The notes beneath the pieces are model-generated. The model searched no databases and was not told where the DNA came from. It saw only the letters and a list, made by a program, of their open reading frames with translations. A program made the translations under genes and the position numbers. Shown in pieces: positions 1 to 12,600 of a stretch of DNA of 64,000 nt. Location of the stretch: assembly GCA_003993805.1 (NCBI GenBank), contig RSEF01000002.1, forward strand, positions 74,772,146 through 74,836,145. The letters are read 5' to 3'. This DNA comes from Himantopus leucocephalus. Taxonomy: Eukaryota; Chordata; Aves; Charadriiformes; Recurvirostridae. Numbering within the stretch: the first letter of the stretch is position 1; every line of letters begins with the position of its first letter.

Positions 1-1853
1 GGAGCTGCTGCAAACACTCAGTTTAGAAACAGTGCTAGTGTAACCTGAAAGGAGATGCCCCATGGCCAGTCAAAGCTTGATGTGGGGTAGTCCTCTAACA
101 ACAAGACTCCCTCAAAAATGCTCTGATGATGACTAGAAAAGAGCTCAGTATTATCGTTGCCAGAGAGCACCAACCTGAATCTGATTATTGCCGCTGCTGT
201 AGAATCACCAAAAAAATCTTGTATCTGCACTGAGGATCCGGCCCTGCTACAGCCGCAGTTGCCTGCCTTCCCTGTAGGGGAAACACAGGCTCTCTGAAAG
301 GATGGTGTCTCCTTCCAAGCCCGATGGTGGTAGGGGAGACAAGTTTTACCAGTACAACTCATGGCCCAGTGCATTTTCCTGTCTTCATTAAGGGTTTACA
401 CCAGTGCTTCTACCTTGGAAGTCTGCCATCAATAAGCAGGTCAAACCCCTTAGTCTGGGAAAAGCCTCTCTATTGTTTTCTGTCTCATGAACAGTTCTTC
501 AGTAACTATATATTTTTTTTGGAGAGCAGGGTGTTAGAAAACAATTGATACAAATAAAGAGCTCTCCTTCACCATTGAAAGTAAACTGTATGCTTAATAA
601 GATGAAATAATTTGGTCTCTGTGGGCCAGAAAACAATAGCCTCATTGTTGCACTGATACCTTGCGAGTTATGTCCTCATGTCACCCAAAGCAAACTGTAA
701 TAGCGACTGCTCCACAGCTCAGATTCCCTTTAAACCTCTTAGCTAACCTCTTTTACCTCTTCAGGTTTCCCTCTTTAGCACAGACATGAATCAGTTGCTT
801 CATGAAACCTCAACTCCATCAAAAAATACGAAGCTATCTTATCTTTTATGAGGCTGTACTCAATTCCCTGAAGTTTCTTACAAATATCCTTAATTTTCAC
901 TCTTTAACACCAGGAGCTGAGATTGCATAATGAAGAAAATATCAACAACTGTGACTGACTTAAAAGGGGGCAACAGCAAGTAGAGCTTTGTCGCCTCTCT
1001 CTCTCCGAGCAGGATGAGAATTACTAATTACTTTATTGCAGTGTGGGTGGAAAAAAGAGTTAACTTCAAATCGGCACAGCATCCAATGCAGCATTTCCTT
1101 TATAGCAAAGAATGAAAAACAACCCCAAACCTAGAATAAATCTCCCTCCCCAATTCCTCCTTTTGTTTACACCAGGTTTGAGGTTACTTACACAGTGGCA
1201 CGGTATTAAAGATTCCATACACATCTCCACGCCTTAGGGCATAAGCCCACCTTTAGTTGTCTAGCACTGAGAAGAAACATTTCCTAGAGGCAAGCTACTA
1301 CGTAATGCTCGGGATGATGTTTCTCCCATCCTCTTTCTTTGATCTGTCAAATAAAAGCCACCACAAGAAAAAAAAAATGCTAAACACTATATTATTTTAT
1401 TTTCCTGCCACAATTCTATACTTACTTGCTCTCATTTTTATGGATCTTTTTATCATTACTGATGCAAACAGCCTCTGGAAGCAGCCAAACAAATCATGTA
1501 AGGTACAATGAAATATTCAACACACACATTCACCTTCAAGATAAGACAATAATAACAGAACACCTGAAACCAAAGTCTTTTCCCAGGTATGCTAAGTTAT
1601 GCCACTGAAGTCAAATGGGTTTTAGCAGTTTAATTTGCTCCCTTGATACTCAAAGGCATAGAGATTATTCCATTACTGAAAAATTTACCGCCACCACTAT
1701 ACAACAGCAACGGCTAGGGATTTGCAAAATAACAAAGAATACCATTCAGACATCAGAGAGAGGACGAGAAAGGAAGATTCCTCCACAGAGAGGCCCTTTC
1801 ATGAGGAACATCCTCAGGGGCAACAATCCACTGTGAGCACAAGGCGCTCTTAC
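1..1853 (-). other. RREB1: RREB1 intron downstream of exon H (partial)
   Basis: This stretch starts at the exon H donor and runs off the window. I searched the minus strand for the next mammalian exon (QKPFPCQKC finger) and did not find it, so the intron is longer than 1.85 kb. It is AT-rich and unremarkable. A patch near 1010-1045 (attactaattactttattgc) carries homeodomain-like TAATTA cores but is too little to call an enhancer. Confidence 0.85.
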
Positions 1854-4596
1854 CTGTGTGAGTGAGCATGTGCCGCTGCAGGGAATTTGCCCATGGAAAG
1901 ACTCGAGGACAGTAAGGACAGGGGATATTTTGCAGGCAGTCTGAGTAAGCGTTCCTCTTCCCTCTCAGCAGCTTATCTTCGCCAGTTTCCTTCTCATCCT
2001 CACTTGTTCCATTTCTGCCACCTTCCTCCTTGAAATTGTCAGTGGACTGCAGAAACGGGCTAAATTTATTAGTGTCTGTGGTAGCCAGCATCTTCTCTAT
2101 GCTGGCAAACTCCCCACTTGACTCCAGATCCACACCACTGCTAAGTTTAGGCTTATTTTTCGTTCCTTTCTTTCTACCTCTTTTCTTAGTCAACCCAGCA
2201 TCGGCAATGGGAGACTGGTCTGGATCACACACCTGAGTCAGGTCACTGGGCAGACTGGAGTCTCTCTGAACGGTGGTCACGATTGTCACTTTTGCTTTGG
2301 CGTTCCCTGATTTGTCACACCCGGTGGAGCTGCTCACTACCTTGGGACTGGCATCTGCAGCCTCTGTTTTCAGCAAAGCAGGAGCAGAAGACACAGATGA
2401 AATGATCTGTGCAATGGAAGCCAATGGTGGCAGCTCTTTAGTTACTGCAGGCTTTGGCAAGAGAGGTGGCGGTGGTGGTTTAGGCCTCAAGGGTCTCAGC
2501 AAGGCAGAATTGCCAAGGAGAGCCGGGGAAATGATCGGGACAGTCAAATGCAACGAACCTTTCAGTGGCTGGGGATGTCTGACAGCTCTGTTTTTCTCCG
2601 AGTTCCCATTGGCACCAAAAACCAAAGGACACTGCAGACAGTTATAGGCTTTATCACTGTTTCCAGAAGCAGCAAACTCTTGATTCCTGGCTTCGCATGG
2701 GACATCATCTTTATCCTTCTTCAGGGCTTTGGGGATGGACAGGTCGATTGGCTCCATGGAACAGTCATAGAGGGACAGGGGAGAAGAGCCAAACAGGTTC
2801 TCCTGCTTCACTTGCACAGCAGTCAGGCTTTTGTTCTTCTGAGAAAAATCCAATGGCTCGTCAAAATCCATCGGGAAGTTGCCAGGAGGTTCAAGTTTGA
2901 TGGGAACGTGAGATGGCGTCCCAAGCAAGAAGCCATTCTGTGGCTCCAGGAAAGGCGTCATGGACTTGCGGTCCATATAAGTGCTGTCTTCCAATAAAGG
3001 AGGGTCTGTCTGGCTTTCCTGGGCACTGCAGTCCACCGCTAAGATGTAATTCTCAATCTCCCTTTCTTGCACATGCAAGTGCTGCTTGAGGATATGGTGA
3101 ATGCAATTTCTCTTGGCCGAAAAGGCTGTGCCACATTCCTTACACTCAAATGGCTTCTTCTTCTGGCAGCCACTGTGCGTCCTCATGTGAATGCGGAGGG
3201 CCCGGTAATGCTTCAGGTCCTCGCCACACAGCTTGCACACAGTGTCTGGGGAGCAGAAAGCATCCACCATCTCTGCAGCATTGCTGGTGACATATTCAAT
3301 GTTCTTCTCTATATCCTTCCTGGTCACTTTGAGGTGCTTCTTTCGCAGATGCCTCTCACAATTGGCTTTCACTGTGAACGGGTAGTGGCATATTTTACAG
3401 ATGTAAGGCCTCTCCCCGCTGTGTGTCCGCAGGTGCCGGATCAGCGCTGCCTTGTCAGCTGCGATGTAGTCACAGATGTTGCATTGGTATGGGGAAATAC
3501 CCAAGTGAGAACGGATGTGAGCTCTCAGGACACCAGAGAAGGCAAACACCTGGTCACAGAAACGGCAGGGGTACAAAACTTTCCTCATGGTTGGGGCTTT
3601 CTTGTTCGCTGCGCCTGCAATGATGGCTTTGAGATCCCCTTCTGTCACCTCTTGCTTGATCTTGGCTTCCATGCTCAGAGGCAGGAGAGCTTCAATGATG
3701 CTGTCCTGCTCCAGTTGTGTCTTCATCTCGTGCTGAGTTAAAGGCTCTACTTTGGGTTGGAGGAGCAACTGTGAGGAAGGACTCGATTTGGCTCCTGCCT
3801 GGGGGAGGTGAGAGTTGGAGGAAGACTCCACCGAGTTCTTGATCAGCCTCAGAGGGGGAGGTGGGAGGCTTGGGCTGATGCAGCCAGGGGAGGCTTGCTG
3901 GGCACTGATAAGAGGAGGAGGTGTAGAGGTTGCGACGACTGTTCGGGGTGTTACCAAAGGCTTTGGCTTCAGTGGCGGCATATGCTTGAAAATGGACTGC
4001 ACAGGGACAGAAGGTGCCTTAGAAAGTGGAGGAAGACTGATTTGAGGAGGAGCGGAAGAAGCCATCTTCAAGATTTGCTGAATGTCTGCCAGCTCAATGG
4101 CAGACTCATTGGAGATGGGTTTTACCACAATACTGCTGTCAGGCTGGATGATAAAACCCTTCTGGAAAGGCTGCAGCGAGAGGAGCTTTATGTTCTCTTT
4201 TGTAGGGGGAAGGACTGAAAATGACCCTCCCATAGAGGCAGCTTCCAGAGGAGAGAGGCTCAGCAGACCGGTGCTGCCGGGTTCCTGAGGTAGGTTACTC
4301 TTCAGTGCTCTGAGCCGCATTTCTTGCACGTCATCTTGCGTACTGTCCTCCTGCTTGATAGGCTTGATGTCTTTGGTGTACTGTAGGCCCAAGGATGCCA
4401 TGAAGGCTTTCTGGTCTGGGTTCTCACCGTGTGGGGTCGTGGACTGTGCCTTGTGCTTGTCTTTTCCCTGATCCACCACGTGAGTTTCTGTGTGCAGTTT
4501 GAGCGCGGAAAGCATGGGGAATGCCTTGTTACACGTCTCGCAAATAAATCGATGGAAGTCACTGATGCACCTTCTCAAATTCGTTTCACACCAGAC
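1854..4596 (-). CDS. RREB1: RREB1 large exon H: fingers 6-12, proline-rich spacers, PIDLS motif
   Basis: This 2743-bp exon encodes residues 352-1265 and one base of the next codon. In order: finger 6 ([21 protein letters not shown], about residues 370-390); a long Pro/Ser-rich spacer with [16 protein letters not shown] and [20 protein letters not shown]; fingers 7-9 in a tight array near 3567-3341 ([24 protein letters not shown]); fingers 10 and 11 near 3239-3083 ([16 protein letters not shown]); EPLDFSQK near 2859-2836; PIDLS at 2751-2737, a PxDLS-type CtBP-binding motif; a degenerate CLQCPLVF segment near 2649-2578; [14 protein letters not shown] near 2190-2148, a basic AT-hook-like patch; and finger 12 ([21 protein letters not shown]) at the end. 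The acceptor is tgtcttgcag at 4598-4597 and the donor ACACAG|gtaaga at 1853. In mammals the next exon begins QKPFPCQKC and continues this finger array. Confidence 0.97.
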
Positions 4597-6234
4597 CTGC
4601 AAGACATGCAAAAATATTCAGAGTAGACATCTCAAATTGGAAAGGCATCACATGCTGCTGCAAAGCAAAACCAGTTCACTCTCTCTTCCACTGCTCAAGT
4701 GAAGGAGTTCAGAGCAGCCACCACCTACCTGGCATAGAGATACTCCTGCTCCACAGCCTTTAGTCACCTAAGCGGTGTATCTAAATTAGGAGCTGATTCT
4801 CAAGAAGTTCCCTTCTATAAAGGCAAACTCCTTCAGAGGGCTATTCAGACTCTCAAATACTTTTCCATCCTGAACTTCCCTTCCAGAAACCTCTCTCACT
4901 TCACTGATAGGACAGGAGCCTCAGCAGACTATACACCAAACTTCAGTAAACTGGGCAGCAAGACTACCTCCTTTTAGCTTTATTACTACAAAGAAACTAG
5001 GAGGGGAAGAGAAAAAACAAAGTGGCATCCAAGAAGGCAAAACAACATAAACCAACCAAAATAATATCCCCGAAAAGCAAATCAATGAAACGTAGAGCCC
5101 AAAGCTGAAAAGCTTTTGGTTAGTGAAGTCTGGTTATATTTATTCTCCCAAGAAAAATACTAACCTCACAAACGGATTTTATACCCATCCCTGAAAACGA
5201 TCATGAATCCAAATGCTATATTTAAATGCTACTCAGATAGCTCACGTATTGCAAAGTTTCCACATCAAAGAAGAGCACAAGTGATAAATTAAGTAGAGGG
5301 CTGCGTTGTTTAAAAAGTTCTCTCGTCTGATTTTGTAACTTTTACACCAAAACTCTACTAGTTACAGAATGACCTATATGCTTCCCTCGACCAGGAGCAA
5401 ATTTAAGGTCTACCATCTTGCAGCCAGAAGAGCTGGAAATCAATGCTTTAATCCAATGAGAATATGAAAAGTGCAGATACTGAGTATGCATCGTCCTGAT
5501 GAATTGTGCTGTTGATTTATTTCTTTTTTTATTTTTAATAGATAGCAGCTTCATCTAGACCTAAACCAACTAAGGCAGGCAAGGTTTGACAGAGGGAGGA
5601 ATAATACCATTTAACAGAAAGCTTTACACTCTCAGAAAAATATTTACAGACTACCTCTCCGCCTTTCCCCAGTCAGTTACCCTCAAAGGTGCAAAACCTT
5701 CAGAACTCACTTAAGGAACGTAGTAGAAAGGTATTCGGGAGTGTTTTATGAAGAAGGCACTGAAGATGTCACCATTTAGTAAGTAAGGTGACTTGCCAAA
5801 GTTTTTCATTATAAAATCTTTCACACCACAACTGCATCTTTGTTACAGTAAATTAAAATAAATAATGCTTTCCTTACCATGTGTGCTCCCTATTTATATG
5901 TGGGATCGTTTGGGGAAGGTGAGAACTAATGGGCAGGCTGGGAGGGGCAAGGATCTAGTAACACCCAAGTTTTCCTTTAAAATATTTTCATAGATCTTTA
6001 CACCAATAGTTGTCCACTGCAATGCTGGGGAAAAAAACCCCACAACCAAATATTCTTTAGGTTAAAAAAGAAAAAGGAAAGGCAGGAAATGTCTAAAGCC
6101 TACAGAGACAGTAGCAATGTGCTTTGCACAAAATATTCTACACCCAATCTCTGCCTCATCAAGGACGAGTCTTTCAATCAATTCAGAATGCACTTCATCA
6201 GTTGGTACCTTAAACTACGAAGAACAGAGTGTAC
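4597..6234 (-). other. RREB1: RREB1 intron between exons G and H
   Basis: This 1638-bp intron is bounded by CTCAG|gtacac and tgtcttgcag. I see no ORF resembling a coding exon, no repeat family and no strong structural signal. It is AT-rich with short A and T runs. Confidence 0.9.
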
Positions 6235-6424
6235 CTGAGAAATGCGGGGGAACTTCCTACAGGAGAAGTCTGTGAATCCCAAATCGTGGAAGCCTGCTGG
6301 AATCGAAGGGTTGTTCTGAATGAAAGGCTTTCCCATGGGATCTCTGGGAAGCTGCTTGTGGATAACTGCATTATGGCGCAGTAAGCCCCGATGAGTACGA
6401 AAGGTAATACAACAGATGTCACAC
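6235..6424 (-). CDS. RREB1: RREB1 coding exon G: zinc finger 5 and conserved linker
   Basis: This 190-bp exon encodes residues 289-351. It opens with finger 5 (C289, C292, H305, H310; [20 protein letters not shown] then IH, with four residues between the histidines). A conserved non-finger segment follows: [36 protein letters not shown] and PRISQ. This linker is nearly invariant between this genome and mammals, which suggests a protein-protein contact (inference). The acceptor is cctttccag at 6426-6425 and the donor CTCAG|gtacac at 6234, phase 0. Confidence 0.96.
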
Positions 6425-9400
6425 CTGGAAAGGAAAGGAATAAAATAGAAATAACTCACTGACTGCTGCAAGCTTAAGAACTACATTCTTCTCGCATTGG
6501 GCCAGCCTCCTTCCTCTCGCCCCATGATACTAAGAACCTACTAAATGCAAAATGAAGCCACAGTGTGTCAAAATCCTATCACTACAGAAAGGCCATTTCA
6601 ATCACAGTCACCTTCTACCAGGCTATTAAGTTCACTGGAAGTTCAAATAATACAGTGCATGAGAACTGAGCGTCCCACGTGGGCAGACGGCGAAGTGCCA
6701 GCTGAGACCACAGCTTTCTGACAACCTTCCCATAGCCCAACGTAAAATATTTCAAGGGCTTTACAATATTTCATTTTTACTAAAAAGTACTATTAAAATA
6801 AAAGACATTTTAAAAAATCAGTGCCAAAGAGAGGCTAAATCAGACCTAAGTAGCAAGCAGCTGCAAATGTATAAATATCATCTTTTTTAACTACTGCTTA
6901 AAATGTACTACTGCACACCACTCAAACACCCGTGTATGAATTTTCTCTGCACCGCCTCTCCATAAACTTTCACTGATTCTTCTCAAAGCTGTTACAAGAA
7001 ATATACTGTTTTAAAAGAAAAACTAGTGCTCCTTGAAGGGGAGGAGGCCCAGAGGAGGAAGACCTGAAACAGGTTCAACTCTTCTGACGCTCATACATCC
7101 CCTTCTGCAGCCAAGTGTGCCCCAAAGAAGAATGCAGAAGCAGTATCTTTTCCTACCTACACCTTATTGCTAGGATTTCTTGCTTTTCTTAAGTTCTCAA
7201 ATCCCAAATTCAGCTAAACAAAAGTTTCTCAGATAAAGCAGACTTGTGTTAAACAGTCAAAGGTATTGGAAATGCAGCTATGCTGCAGGCAGTAAGGACT
7301 ACAAAGCAACATTCAGCCAACACATCAACAAACAAGCTTATTTATTGCCTTTAAAATATCTGTGATTTGAGCTCTGCAGCATGACAGGTCACGGCCACTC
7401 TGCATTCAACAAGTGACACACAGTTTCACTCAACTTGATTCCTTGTGGTTACAGCTCCAGCTCGCAACCAAAGCATGAGTTTCACAGGAGCAAACACCAG
7501 TGCATGTGAAGTAGTCAGATTTTGTCAGTGAGGATATTATACGCGCTAGGAGTTTTTCACATCTCCCCCTGCTTTAGTTCTCCCCATACTGTCTTCACCC
7601 TCCACACCAAGGAAAAGGACATGTGCCTACTCATTAAAAAAACATCCTGCAATTAGAAATGACTTCTGAGAAATTCCTGAAACCACTCCCTCCTTGTCCT
7701 GTCCCTAACAAACTCCCATTGTTATTCTTTTTATCACCACATAAACTTCCACAGACTTTTTTTATTCCCTGAAAATGAAGAGGTAACCAAGTCACCCACA
7801 AAACAATTGGACTCAGTCTCTGAGTGGTGAAAGAAGCAAGTGTGAAGTATATGTAACATGGCCTTTGTTATCACGGTACCCAGAAGGCTGGGACATAAAT
7901 ATTATGCGCTGGAGGTTTAATCTGTTTTATCTCCCCTGTCAATTCACTTGCATCCCACCTTTATAATTATTGCCAGCATAGTCCCTGCATTCCATTAAAT
8001 ACCAAACCAATGCCATTTAAAAAGGAAACGTTTACTTAAACAGGTCTGCTAAATATGACAACAATCTCTGGTGGGGGGCGGGGAATGCCAACCCGTAGCG
8101 CTCCTCCAGCATCAGGATCTACGGCTCTCCTCCAGCTCACTTGGCAGCACCTATTCCATGATGCAAAGCTTTCATCTTCAGCAAAAACAAAAACACACAA
8201 CCACCAAAACCGCTGGGGAAAGAAGGGCATTAAAGGGTTAGAGCAGTCACCTGAAGAACTTGCAGGCTACTGAAATAAATTCTTTTTTAGAGGTGATGAA
8301 AATGCCTTGCATGAAAGCAAGCATTGCATCTGGCACGCTCCTCCTGGTACGTCAGCACACAGACAACGAGGGCTTGTAAGCAATGCTCCTGCACCACCGA
8401 GAGCATTGCTGGTGGTCTGTGGGGTCAGCTGTTCTGCAGCGGGACACAGACCCTCATTCTTGGGGTGTCTTGAGGCAGCTCTGGGGTCCCTGATGTGCCT
8501 GGCCTCACCTGGACTAGCAACCCAATGAAGCAGCCGTATCCCCTCATGTGTGATGGGGCAGGCACTCTACCATTGATGGGACGACAGAGGTACCAGGAGA
8601 GCTGGCACCTGCCATGGTACCCGCAGGATTTGGACTGAGCAAGAGCCAGCGCTCCTGGGCAAGCAGCCAGCCCCCCCTGCCCCCTGCAGTGAGGAGGTGC
8701 ACCTCATCCATCTTACACTCCCTCACCTCCATCCGCTGTGCAACACGCTGACTTTAAGCACCGGTTTATTTAGGGCTCCCATCAAAAGCTGCACTTGAGA
8801 GGAAATCTTTCAGAGCAGAGACCCGTGTGAAAGTCCTTCGCAGTACACCTGTACCAACTACTATGCCTCAGGACAGTAAAAATTTGCAATTTAAAAATGG
8901 TGTTTTCCATGCAAAGGGAACCACCTCCCCTCCCCCAAAACAAAAGTAATGTATCTTGAAAAAGGAATATGTACTTTCTCTCTTGTATAATGCATAGAAT
9001 TAAACACCCATCTCTATTTTTCTCTTTTCTCCTTAGTCTTCTATTTTCCTTGCTGTGAGTGAAAAAACAGCAAGCAAAAAGAGAAGTCAGGAAAAGGATT
9101 AAGCTTTTTCCATTCGGTCAGAAAGAAGCTCCTGGCTGAAAAAAGAAACATCCAGATAAATCACGCCTGTCATCTGAAGATTCAGGCACTTCAGGGCATA
9201 TAAATGCACCGCGCCCTGGTTCAGCACTTTCCCCTGGTGTCACAGCTTACAGGATCACACGGGAGCTGGAGCACAGGAGGGACCCTTGGATGCCCTCCCT
9301 TCCTCCACAGTCCAGGCACACCTTTCTCTATAGGCGACCACATCTTGGAGAGGTGGAATAAAAACACCCCAAGAAAAGCCCTTCCTGGGAGACATTTGGA

Positions 9401-9666
9401 GCAGTTCTCTGGGGCAACCTCCCCAGGCGAACAGGCGGCGCGGCAGGCTCCAGCACCTGTGCTGGCACCTTGCACCCACATCGCTCACCAAGGACAAGGG
9501 AGGTCATTGTAAAGCCGATCCTGATGCCGAGGGGTGCCACCATGCCACCAGCTCAGGAGGTCTCTCAGGCTCTGCAGACCCCACTTGGGCTTGTCAGTCT
9601 TCACTACGGATGCAAGCTATTTAAATACACTTCCCATTTGCCCAAGTGCATGCGCAATGTTTTTTT

Positions 9667-9682
9667 GTGTGTGTGTGTGTGT
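9667..9682. repeat. (GT)8 microsatellite
   Basis: This is a perfect GT tract between two T runs, in the exon F-G intron. Confidence 0.95.
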
Positions 9683-12600
9683 TTTTGTTGAGTTCCCTCC
9701 CCCGCACATCAAGTAGGGAGGGAGTCCAAGTTTCTCCCAAATTACATGACTTGAGTTTTGAACACAATTAGCAATGCAGATGCAGATATGGACATGTACC
9801 ACCTCCAAGAAAAACTTACAGGTACTGAGCTTCAAAACTGAACTAGTTAAGGCAAGCATCATGCCACATTGACTAAGGCTTGTGTTAATTTAAAATGGAG
9901 TAAGCTGCCATCCCTAACAATGCATTAACTGGAAGCACTGATGTTTTTTAAGGAAGCCTAACCATTAATTTCTCTGTTTTGTCATCAGTACTATTTTCCA
10001 TCTTTAGGTAGTGTCAATGTCTGCAGTATTTTTAAATCTAAAACCACAGTCTAAGAAGGACAAGGGAAAGGAATCCTAGATGATATGAACATTTTTTCAT
10101 GTTGCTTAAATTGCTTTTTAAAAAAATAATTAAACAATTGTGGAAAGTTTGAAAAGTCCAGCATATCAAATAAAGCATCTGAAACATATGGTAATACTTT
10201 GCTCATGATGAACTTTAAAACAAAACAAAACAAAACACCAAAAAAAATCCCCTCTCCTTACAATTTCACAAGTCTGCCCACGTGTAGTGCCAAGTCAAAC
10301 ACGGATGGTATGGCTGCAGAGAACAGAGATGGGAACAAGTTCTGAGGCTGTTAGCAAAACAGGCAGAGCAGTGGCTCGACACCTGAGCGGAGATAAAAGC
10401 ACTCTACTTGCAAGGTAAGTTTCCAGATGTAGCAAATAAAAGCTGTGTCTTATCACGTGATTGCTAGTCTTGGCCACAGTCTTCCATTTTTTCTATAAAT
10501 ATGATTACACAGCAGAGAGGAGAAAGCTGTTCAGTTCCAAGCACAGAGATTCAGTTGTAAGTAAAAAGGAAAAAACTGCTTTTAGCAGCTAAGACCGCTT
10601 TAAAATCAACTTCATTCTCAATTGCCTTTATGTTTCAGAGTCATTCATACCTGCACAATGTGAATGTAATACTTGAGCTCTGGCTTACTGGCAGAGGTGT
10701 ACAAAGCAAGTGGGTGAGAAAACAGAACTGCTAAAACACCAAAGCAGAACTACAATGTAACTGTGCGGAGACAGTGCAATGACCAGGCTGACCTTGGTGC
10801 TCAGGCCACGTATCACACCAGGCAAGTCTGTTTAATTATTACTACATCAGTGCACCTTTTTCAGTTTTTTTTAAATGCAGACAAGGTCTCTGTGTAAAAA
10901 CAAATCAGAAAAAAGCTTTCTACTAAAACAAGTTAGTATTCTCATAATCTATAATGCTAATTAGGATATAAAAGCATTTTAACCGGCTTTAAGAAATAGT
11001 CAATGCTTTGTGCAGCTTGTTCAAGAGGCAAGCCAGGATTTGCTAGACTTATGACAAGCAGCACCTATGCAAGAGAAGTTTACATAAGTGATGCCTGTTG
11101 CCTTGCATTACACTCTACACTCTCCTCTGAGCCAACTGCAATTTGTCAGCAATGGAAATAGCTTTTTTCTTTAAGAAAATGAAAGACATTTGAGAAGGAA
11201 ATGCAGAGCCAAATTTTAAGCAAAATTAATCAGTCTTGATTTCTATTAAGGGTAATGCAGCCAAATCTTTCCAAACTATTTCAGTAGTCAAGATGCAAAT
11301 GCCAAATATTTATATCCATCATTCTGTTACCAAGAAATTAAACAAACACGGTGCTCTGCTTTACCTGAGAATGGTGGTGGTGGGAAAGGGAAAGTGACAT
11401 TTAACATTCTTCCACTTACACTTCTGAAACCACCCAAGAGCAGACCAAAACCTGAAGATTTCACCCATACAGCTCACTACGCCGTGTTGCCCATGTTGTA
11501 GGTGTCAACAAATAAAAACTGTTAATTTCTAGGCCTTATCTGAAATAAAAAGATTGGTACCATTTTGTTCCTTTCCTGTCTGTGCTCTTTAGCAACTGCC
11601 GCAAACAGAAGCAAGGAAAACAAAACAAGAATGAAACATATCCTGAGACAGAAGTCATTAATACACAGTTATGCTATTAAGTCATCTAACTCCTCCCCCT
11701 AAAATCCCTAATACATACCATATATAAATTTCTACCCTTGTCGTTACTATTCTCCTCTCTGTCTGACATTATTTGCAGAATTAATGCAGCTCTCCTTATG
11801 AGCAAAGAAATTCCTCTGCTGGGCAGAAGAGAAAGATGGGTGATTCCCTGCTGTTGACTCATGTCCGCACCAGGGATGGGAGCAAGCTCCCGGCCTCCAC
11901 GCCGGTAATGTGCGCTGCAGAGGAGGCGGACAAGAAGAGGGAGATGGAGAAAGGATGGTTTTAAACATAAGGGCTTCCACCACCTATGAAGAAAAACTAG
12001 CAGGTTATAGACATATTCTCATTCAGGAAAGGATTTCTTTGCTGCTCTCACTTCTTTTGGGGCAAGGCGAAGGGAGGGAGATGAGAGAGAGCAAATTGGT
12101 TTCTGCTCCTGTGCAACCCCACCCAGGTCCAGATACTCATCTCCTTTTGGATGAAAAACCCTTCCTGGCCTCCACACCCAGGGCCCTGGGAAATAACATC
12201 CAACAGCTGCACTAATCTCTCCCACTTACTGCAGATGAGTGATGGAAAAGCAGCAGTGCTGCAAATGCTGCTCCTGCCTCCCTCCTGGGGATCCCTGTGG
12301 GTCCTCCTGCTGTCCTCTGATGACCGTTCCTGCCTCCCTCCCCCACAGCATCACAGCGTGTCTGACCCCGAAGGACCTGCTGCTCTCCCATCTCCACCTC
12401 GCCCAATGCTATGGGTCAGTGCCGAAACCGCAAGCGGCACAGTAGCAACTCCCTGCCAGGCACGACAGGCTGGAGAGGCTCTCCTCCTCTTTCCCAGTGC
12501 ATAGGGGGATAGAAACAGCTCACCAGAAGTTCAGTGCATGCTGCTTCACCTCCTTAGCATAGGTGGGACTTTTCTTTTAACTTTTCCTCCCTCCCACCTC

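Noticed and set aside
18..374. 118-codon minus-strand frame at the window edge as the next RREB1 exon
   Set aside because: It lacks the QKPFPCQKC finger expected after HMLTHTG and has no zinc-finger spacing.
3067..3741. 224-codon plus-strand open frame opposite the finger array of exon H
   Set aside because: It mirrors strongly constrained zinc-finger codons on the minus strand, has no family resemblance and no splice or promoter context. The other plus-strand frames at 1.9-4.6 kb are rejected for the same reason.
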